In this document: positions 56,789 to 64,000 of the stretch, one piece after another
Position numbering within the stretch: the stretch's first letter is position 1
Layout of the letters: each line of letters starts with the position of its first letter
Assembly: GCA_963921825.1 (NCBI GenBank)
Contig: OY997596.1
Span: 9,057,001 to 9,121,000, forward strand
Direction of reading: 5' to 3'
DNA from: Erodium maritimum
Lineage: Eukaryota > Streptophyta > Magnoliopsida > Geraniales > Geraniaceae
DNA length: 64,000 bases
Notes under the pieces: model-generated
Seen by the model: only the letters and a program-made list of their open reading frames with translations
Databases searched by the model: none
Told to the model about the DNA's origin: nothing
Position numbers and translations under genes: made by a program

Positions 56789-59075
56789 TCACAGAAGGCG
56801 CCTAGCACCACGGACGCTCACCAACTTCACGTCATCGATCACCGGACCGCACAGCGAACCAGAGCTATCACTCTTCATCGTGTAGAAGGAGCTCAAAAAC
56901 ATAACCCGAGTGCGTGCAGTCACCGCCTTGAACTTGAGCGTCGAGCGCGTGAACCCCCCTTTACCCTTGGACACATAAGAGGCCTTGATCGTCTCCTTCC
57001 CAGCAAATGCCTCCACCACCATGCTGCCCTCGCACGCGTTGCTCGCATCCCCAAGCGCGAACGACAGCGCGTAGACCTTCCCGGGAACCGTCTTCACCAC
57101 CTGCGCGATAGCGCTCTCTTTCCCGGCGACGAGCTCCACCGCCCTCTTGCCCCGAGGGACGGCGAAGTGGGCGCTGTCCACGTACTTGACAGCCTTGAGC
57201 GACTCGATGATCCACCCCGGCAACGGGCTGTGGTTGTCCTCGATGTGAGGCGGGATCAACACTCCCCACGACGTGTTGGGGAACACGTACGGACCTTCCT
57301 CAAAATCACCGTTTTTCAACAGGTTCACTGCAGCAAAAACAACACATCAGTACTAAGTCTGAGTGTTTTGAATTTTCGGCCCAATGATTATTAGGACATG
57401 GTAAATGTTACCGTTGGTGCGCTTGGGAGGGAAGAGGGCCTTGAGAGCCACGGAGTCAATAAGAGGGCCACAAGCGGGATCCTCATCGACCCCTGGGTTG
57501 TGGATCGAGATCTCGACGTCCTCAGCATCGGCAGGGAACGCCCAGGAGTAGGAGTCCCAGCCACTGCTGCTGTACATAGTCTGCATAGGGAGGATCCCCC
57601 AATCCTTCTTCTCCTTGGTGGGCGAGACGGAGACGTTCAGCGTCTCCTCCTGAGCGCAGGTCCTGGCGGCGCTGAACGTCAGGGAATAGAACATGCCCTT
57701 CACCAGCTTCAGCTTCTGCTTAATCGACGCCTCGTTCCCGAGCCGGACCGCATAAGCTCCCTCCGGCACCACCAGCAGCATGTCACCCTGCTTGTGCCCT
57801 GACTTTATGTACTCAATGTAGCCTGATATTTCCCACCGAGGGATCGCATTCTTGCTCGTCACCAACGTCCCCTTCATCTCCGATGGCTTCGGCCCATACT
57901 CGAAGTTACCATTAGGCAATAAACCTGTACATTAATTTTAATGTTAATCTTTTAAATTTACGCAATAAGACATCACATACTCAGAGCATCTGTAATGGTA
58001 TGTTATGAGTAGTAGTATGGAGCCATGGTAAAAGAGTATTTTTTGGTTTCTCTCCTTCATCTCTAATAGCAAATCATGACTTGTAGTAGGAGTCATTGTT
58101 TGTATTTGTTTTGATTTGTTGTCGCTATGTGTCAGTGTGGAATTGGTATGTCGACTAGGCATGGGGTTGCTACGACTGGACGAGTCGTTGCAGAATCCTA
58201 CAACGACCGTCTACAACAATACTCTTTACCACAACGCTTATTACGATTGATCGTTACAACGAGCTGTAACAAAGCTTGCAACCGCACTACCACGACCATT
58301 ACAGCTGCTCTTATGTATGTAACATGTAACTTGTACTACTACAGCATTGGAGCCACATGTAATGTCTAGGTTGGGGAGACGATGTTGGTGTCTCACGTGG
58401 CAATCGTCTGAAGGGGTATAAATGGAAATGGGACAAAAGTCTGACACCGAATAGATGGGGAGCACATGGGAGAAAAGTGAGGAGATTTCAAAATTTGAAA
58501 CCACAATAACTACGTTGTCTGTTGGGTCACAGTCACAACCAACCACATGAAAATAAACGAAGAAATCGATAGAGGACAAAACCCAAACACAGTGAATTCA
58601 ATGGTAAGAGTTTAGAGGATAAAAGTGGAATAAAAGTTAATAAATGATCCCCAAAAAAGCTGCTTGGCCGAACCAAACCAAACAAACCGACCTGGTTCAC
58701 CACGTGGCCCAGCCTGCCATAAAACATGCTCAAATTCTTACCTCTATTCATTCAATTCAATTCACTGCCCCAACATTTCAGGGTAAACGTTATCTTATGG
58801 ATGAAACTAAATTTAAACTATTAAATTAATGGACGAAAATTTTAAAATTTTAATCAAATCACGATTATCTCTTCTTATATTATATGCACATATATGTACA
58901 AGTAATGGAGTTTAGCAGAAATTTAAGTGAAGGTAAAAAAGAAAAAAATTCAAGCCAGCAGTGAGTAATTTGAGAGCTTACCGTCGGTAATGGACTCGAC
59001 GACGGGGAAGATAGTGGCGCAAACGAACGCTACCACCAATGCTACGGCGGAGACGGCGGTGGTGCTTCTCTGCAT
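56789..59075 (-). CDS. DUF642 cell-wall protein (BIIDXI-like)
   Basis: Three minus-strand exons, 59075-58982, 57924-57412 and 57327-56789, with GT-AG junctions give 381 residues, normal for the family. Exon 1 encodes a signal peptide (MQRSTTAVSAVALVVAF..., cleavage expected after residue ~25-28). Two DUF642 domains with galactose-binding-like folds follow: residues about 32-190, starting LLPNGNFEYGP, and about 205-365, starting NLLKNGDFEEGP, with CGPLIDSVALK and CGPVIDDVKLV ending each domain. DUF642 proteins are secreted to the plant cell wall; characterised members (BIIDXI, TEEBE in Arabidopsis) interact with pectin methylesterase. The junctions split a Gly codon (ITD-G-LLPNG) and a Val codon (TN-V-NLLKNG). 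A Harbinger-type MITE lies in intron 1. I see no lesion. Confidence 0.93.
57984..58310. mobile_element. Tourist-like (Harbinger-type) MITE in the DUF642 intron
   Basis: The 327-bp element has ends GAGCATCTGTAATGGT and (other end, complement) GAGCAGCTGTAATGGT, with one mismatch over 16 bases. The flanking trinucleotides TCA and TTA fit the 3-bp Harbinger duplication imperfectly. It has no coding capacity. GAGCATC-type ends are typical of dicot Harbinger MITEs. Confidence 0.78.
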
Positions 59076-59250
59076 TTTTTGAATTTTTCAGACAGGGTGA
59101 GAGGATAGAGGGTTGGATAAGATGGTTGGTTTGAATAGCAATATTGTAGGGGACTGAGCTCTGCATTTTATGCGTTCTAGTATGGGGAAAAGCCCTTGGT
59201 TTAACCTAAAATTACACATGTGCCACTAGGAGTAGAACACGAGTCTTCTT

Positions 59251-59260
59251 CTATATAAAT
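59251..59260 (-). promoter_or_regulatory. Likely TATA box of the DUF642 gene
   Basis: The minus strand reads ATTTATATAG about 180 bp upstream of the ATG, implying a leader of about 150 bases. Confidence 0.45.
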
Positions 59261-59433
59261 GGACCGGGAACATACTTTGTGTTGTAGACCTTTGCCGGCA
59301 CATGTCCTGCTCCCATTGAGATGAAAATACAAACAAATATATCAATTTTAATCAACAACAATAATTGTTAAGATGAGGTATAATTTTTAATATGAAACAG
59401 TTTAGATCTTAAACATCACTCTAAGGTTGTCTT

Positions 59434-60017
59434 TAGTGACAGATCTAGCTTTTTTAATGAGGGGGGCACCGATTTTTTAGTAATATTGACATTTTTTTCA
59501 ACAAGGGCACACCGATCTTTTTTATAATAATAATTGACATATAAATAATATAAATTAACACTAAAAATATTGATATTGTATAAAATGATAATACATACTT
59601 AATACAAAATACGACATTGAAGTATTATATTTTGAAAATGTTGTAAATATTTTTTTTGTAAATTAAATTAAAAATATTTTTCTCAATGTATAAAATATTT
59701 ATTTGCCTCTTACTCGATTTCTTCTTCTTACAAAAGAAATTGTGAAGTCCGTTTTTATGTTCAAATAACTCTCCATCACTATAATAATTGTATAGATAAC
59801 TAAATTCAAATTATGATAGTCTCAACCCTAATGCAATAAAAAAATTCAAAACTCATATTAATAATAAGATTTAACTTTAAAACAATGACTTCAATTAAAA
59901 AAATCACAAATTAAAAAACTTAGATAATAGAAAATATAAAACACTTACGAAAGTAAAAATTAATATAATAAAGAAAACAACAATTTAAAAATGTAAGGGA
60001 ATACAATCAAGAAGTTA

Positions 60018-60095
<78 letters not shown>

Positions 60096-60268
60096 TAACA
60101 ATAAGTAGATTTTTTTGAAGAAAATAGAAAGAAATAAAATAAAATAAATTTTAGTGAAGAAAATAGAAAGAATTAAAGTAGATAGTATATACTTGTTTTG
60201 ATTTTGAGGGGGGCACTTATACTGAAAAAAGAAAATTATATAAAAATACCTTAACAAGTCCGCCACTG
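59434..60268. mobile_element. TIR-bounded AT-rich element, superfamily unclear
   Basis: The left edge TAGTGACAGATCTAGC and the complement of the right edge, CAGTGGCGGACTTG, are similar, and GAGGGGGGCAC occurs just inside both edges. The flanks (GTTGTCTT and GTTACCTG) match at only 5 of 8 positions. AGTGGCGGA-type ends are common in degenerate plant elements. No coding region is present. The call rests on end similarity only. Confidence 0.4.
60020..60103 (+). repeat. (TAA)n microsatellite
   Basis: About 24 TAA/AAT repeats, ending in AACAATAACAATAAG. The apparent poly-leucine frame on the minus strand is a product of this repeat. Confidence 0.97.
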
Positions 60269-60299
60269 GTTACCTGATAGAAATTAAGAAAAGATCCAA

Positions 60300-63200
60300 C
60301 GCTAGCCACTTTACGGTTGTATCCCTTCATTGTCAATGACGATTCTTCCGGTCGACTATTAGGTTCAATTTGTAATCGTAATGGTTGTCGAGGTCATTTT
60401 CTTTCTGTTGACAGCGGAATAACGGACGAGCTCTTTCTTCCCATCGATCTCCCTATCAGGGCTACCACTGTCGCCACCCTCTCCCCCAAATTCGAGTCCA
60501 GTTGACGACTGTCGAGGTTGTCTCCATTTGTCAGTCCGTCCTCAATGGATCACTCGCCCCCCACTCTGCTAACACAATGCCAACGCCAATGTGATCAAAG
60601 GTCTGGGGACGAACGCTTGGTACCTATTTTGCCTCATTCTCTACTGAGGGGGGAAACGCGGTCCTCTCACACCTTGAGATTGATTTTCGAGTTCTTTCTT
60701 GGAATTGTCAAGACATGGGATCAAAGACACGCAAACAGCATCTCTAGCATCTTCTCAACATGCACAAACCACACGTTATTTTTTTATCGGAAACTCTACT
60801 CTACTATAAAAAAAATGGTTGTGTGATACTACAACGATCTCCTAGGCTTTTTAGATAGAATTTGTGTCCCGTGCTCTAACACCCAACGAGGTCTGGTGAT
60901 GTTTTGGGCGATGAGGTGTCTATTATATCTCGTATCTCGATCATCAGATATCCACTATATTGATGTGGAGATCGCCTGTCTGGGGCATGATGTTTTCCCG
61001 CTTACAGGTATTTATGGAGAGGTACATAGAGACCTCCAACATCATACTTGGCACATGATGCGGCATCTCCACCAACCTTCTTGTACACGATGGATCATCT
61101 TGGGAAATTTCAATGGTATCCTTCACCATCATGAAACTAAAGGCGGAGGGGCATATCCACGGTCTCTCATTGGTGACTTCTAGTCAATAATTGATGAGTT
61201 GGATCTTAAGGATATCCCACTAAAAGGACATTCATTTACTTCGTATCTTCTTTCTTAGTTGGGGTTCTGCAATAACAGCACAACTACATCTGATCGTGGG
61301 TCAATCCTACTTACTCAGACTAAGCGGGTTGACGTGGAAGGGGGAGGGGGCACGAGGAAGTTTAGATTCAAATCTCATTGGACCTAAGACCCGCACTATG
61401 GTCAATTGATTCAGGCTGAATGGGATAAGGACCCCATCACGTCAATACGGGTGGTAATCAATAAGTTGGGGCGCACATTGGATCAATGGGGTTAAAATAG
61501 CTTTCGTCGGAGCCTCAATGACATAAAATGGTGCCAACGAAGGATAGCAGAACTAAATGGTCATACAGATAGGGTGGGGTGCACAGTCGAGAGGTCATCC
61601 AAATTTAGTAAGAACTTGCTCTTCAACTTCAGGAGGAATTATGGTACTAGAGGGCTAAACATTACTGCCCTACGGAGGGAGAAAAACATGAAGTTCTTTC
61701 ATCCTCCAATCTCTTTCCGAAGAAGGTTCAACAAGATTTGTGTACCCAAGGTTGAGGCGGGCCGAACAGTTACATAGGATAAATGAATGAAGGAATTAAT
61801 CATAAATTATTTCACCACCTCGTTTACTACGCATGCCCCAGATCTCACGAACCTTCCCATTCAATTTTGATATATCATTACTATAGCCCAGAACCAGTCG
61901 CTCGTCCTCTTAACTACAGAGGATAAATTTCACTCTACGATTTTTTATATGGGCACGGATAAGCATCTAGGTCTAGATGGACTCAATCTTAGGTTCTATA
62001 AGCATTATTGGCCTATTGTGGCAGATAAGGTTATTCACATTATACGGTTCACCTTTACTCAAGGCTCGTTCGAACATGGATTAAAAAAGACGAATGTTGT
62101 TCTTATCCCAAAGAAGATCGACCCAATGGTGGGAACGGACCTCTACCCTAAGGCTCTATGCAAGTTGATATTCAAAATCTTATCACGGACCTCCATACGG
62201 CCTTGGAAAAGTTTGAGGGGATTAATGCAAGACTCTGGAGGCCAAAGCGATCGTCTAGCAGGACTGGGACATGCTCTGTACACCAAAGTCCCAAGGTGGA
62301 ATGGAGTTCTGTCACCTCCAAGATGTGAATGTAGCCTTTCTCGGCCGCGGGAAGCAGGCGTAGGAGCTTTTCTTTCGGCCCGACTCCTTGGTTGCCCATA
62401 TCCTTGAACCCAAATACTTCTCGAACATAGACTTCTTATCTTCCACGGTTGGGACTAACTCGAGCTTAACATAGTCCAACATCTATGTTGGCCAGGCTCT
62501 TCTTTGAGAGAACTTAAGGGTGGCTATTGGCTCCGGTATCTCCACCTTTATATGTGGCTCCCCGTGGCTCATAGGGGTAGAAGCACGGATCTAGAGCGTC
62601 TCCCCATCTTTGGACGCGGCTACGATATCTGGTCTTATGATCTTGAGCAAGCGTATTAAGAATATAGGACTCATCCCCACCATATTTCAACCGCAAGCTT
62701 AGATAAATACATTGGTGATTATTTTGTCTACGTCACGAGACAAGGATATTAATATTGGTCGGATGATAGATTTGGGCACTGTTCCACCAAGGAAAGGTAT
62801 CGGGTCTTGGCTACACGCCGATACTGAGAGCACCAGTTAGGGGAGCCACCTTTGTGGCCTAACATTTGGGATATACCGATCCACCTACACTGCGCATTTT
62901 TCTATAAAGGGCACTCACTAATACCCTTCAAGTAGTTGGAAACCTATACCGATGATTTGTTCCTATCTCACATATGTGTTCGATATGTGGGCACCCTATG
63001 GAAACAACTAGCCATCTTCTGGTATCTTGTGGGTTTTCTCAAACATGTTGTAACCTCTTTAGGGGGATTCCTAACACTGGAGTAGGGCTCTCCTTCGCTA
63101 GTTGGTGGGGAATTATCATAGCAGGGGCGACCCCGATACGGATTACAAATATTTTATGCTATATATGGGAAATATGAAAGGTGAGGAATGTAAAAGTTTG

Positions 63201-63740
63201 GAGATACTAATCTGTCTGCCATTGGAGTTGCTTCAACCGGTAGGATAAACCTCGATGCATGGAGAAATTCTAACTCTGGGAACCTCCTTCCACTAGCCCG
63301 CCCCTCTACCTCCCCGTCGGTTTGGGTTCCACCATCGCAGGTTACCATAAGCATGAATGTCAATAAGGTGATTTTTTTTTATATTGGACAATAGGCATGG
63401 GGCATTATAGGTAGAACTGCAACAGGCGAAGTACAGATCGCGGGAAATAGGGTGATTGATGGAGTATGGACTCCACTAATGATTGAAGCTTGTGCCATTT
63501 CCATCGCTTTATCCAACGTCCCACCTGCAGTACCGTATCATATCATCGTTCGGTCAGATGCATGCATAGATACTTCCTACTATAATTAAATCTAAGTTAA
63601 TGCCTACATCTCCGGTGGGGCCCTCATCAGAGATATTCATACTGTGTTATCTCAATTCGAAGATGTCAAACTCGAATTTGTAAAAAAAAACTACAAATAA
63701 AATGTCTCATTACTTAGTTAGAGAATATGTCTGTTTTTCT
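60300..63740 (+). mobile_element. LINE (L1-like), decayed, RT core deleted
   Basis: Domains on the plus strand in order: endonuclease from about 60690 (a degraded SWNCQDMGS start, then WIILGNFNGILHHHETKGGG near 61085-61155); the start of reverse transcriptase near 61960-62140 (LGLDGLNLRFYKHYWPIVAD, VVLIPKK); then, straight after about 62220, the region that normally follows RT (SLVAHILEPKYFSNIDFLSS near 62380-62440, VAIGSGISTFI near 62520); a zf-RVT knuckle (CSICGHPMETTSHLLVSCG near 62977-63035); and an RNase H-like end near 63440-63690. Part of the RT domain, with the catalytic YxDD box, is deleted around 62190-62230. Stops and frameshifts are numerous. The 5' start is uncertain. Confidence 0.85.
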
Positions 63741-64000
63741 GTGATCATGATTACACATATCTGATGCATTTCAATGTATTATTCTTTCAGACAATAATTA
63801 AAAACGCATTCTTTTGTTCAATAAAAACCATTACTCTAATTATTGTGGATGTATAATTATTATTCTAACATATATTGGATTTTTTTTAAACGGTAACGAG
63901 ATCAAGATGCATTAATGCAAGTAAGGGTAACAATAGGACCGAAATCCCGGGCTCTAGAATATAGTTCGGGTCCCCCGTAGGGTACCCGGCGCTCGTGGAC
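63741..64000. other. AT-rich flank; possible minus-strand LINE 3' end
   Basis: At about 63889-63896 a T-run is followed by AAACGGTAACGAGATCAAGATG. Read on the minus strand this could be a LINE 3' end with poly(A). The last ~60 bases are GC-richer. Too little is in the window to decide. Confidence 0.3.

Noticed and set aside
56961-57802. Long ORFs antisense or out of frame to DUF642 exons
   Set aside because: They lack motifs and follow the base composition of the DUF642 exons, whose own frame shows both domains.
60015-60266. Minus-strand ORF with a long leucine run
   Set aside because: It is a translation of the TAA microsatellite at 60020-60103.

Overview
This is a piece of nuclear genome from a flowering plant, most likely a eudicot. 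The evidence is two CYP82-type cytochrome P450 genes, a SKP1-like gene, a DUF642 cell-wall protein gene, GT-AG introns, and a dense, nested load of plant transposable elements. The species cannot be named from the sequence. No rRNA, tRNA or CRISPR locus was found.

Layout. 1-0.33 kb: end of a Ty1/copia fragment. 1.6-2.2 kb: hAT-type MITE. 2.7-11.6 kb: Ty3/gypsy (Tekay-like) element whose 5' LTR is cut short. 12.2-13.2 kb: LINE-derived retroposon. 13.5-19.6 kb: a full-length hAT transposon with clear TIRs, an 8-bp target duplication and a three-exon transposase gene carrying two lesions. 20.2-20.6 kb: long-TIR MITE. 21.3-22.5 kb: LINE 3' ends, one nested in another. 22.5-32.2 kb: a truncated copia element split by a 5.6-kb CACTA (En/Spm) transposon that carries a TNP1-like gene but no recognisable TNP2. 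32.5-34.5 kb: CYP82-like P450 gene 1 (+). 34.9-39.6 kb: retroposon copies and a decayed PIF/Harbinger transposase. 39.7-40.25 kb: SKP1-like gene (-). 41.6-43.0 kb: LINE-type copy. 43.7-45.3 kb: CYP82-like P450 gene 2 (-). 45.8-51.4 kb: LINE remnants, one of them split by a 3.0-kb solo LTR. 51.6-54.7 kb: a second solo LTR. 54.7-56.0 kb: Harbinger remnant and a foldback MITE. 56.8-59.1 kb: DUF642 gene (-) with a MITE in its first intron. 59.4-60.3 kb: TIR-bounded AT-rich element. 60.3-63.7 kb: a decayed LINE that has lost its reverse-transcriptase core.

Host genes. The two P450 genes are about 80% identical at the protein level over their first ~134 aligned residues (counted by eye). They share one phase-0 intron position and face each other across about 9 kb that holds transposon remnants and the SKP1-like gene, so they look like a local duplication. 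Their substrates cannot be read from the sequence. The SKP1-like gene (SCF ubiquitin ligase adaptor) and the DUF642 gene (secreted wall protein) look intact.

Most unusual signals. (1) A 14-bp palindrome, TGAGCGTAAGCTCA, followed by a T-rich tract and an AG, is kept at about the same place in four LTR copies that otherwise differ greatly. (2) The LTRs carry short tandem arrays of different types. (3) The CACTA element has TNP1-type coding but no TNP2, an internal cluster of its end motifs, and an unrecognised 125-codon plus-strand ORF. (4) Perfect target duplications allow several nested insertions to be put in order. I saw no convincing wholly new system; the best candidates are listed as findings.
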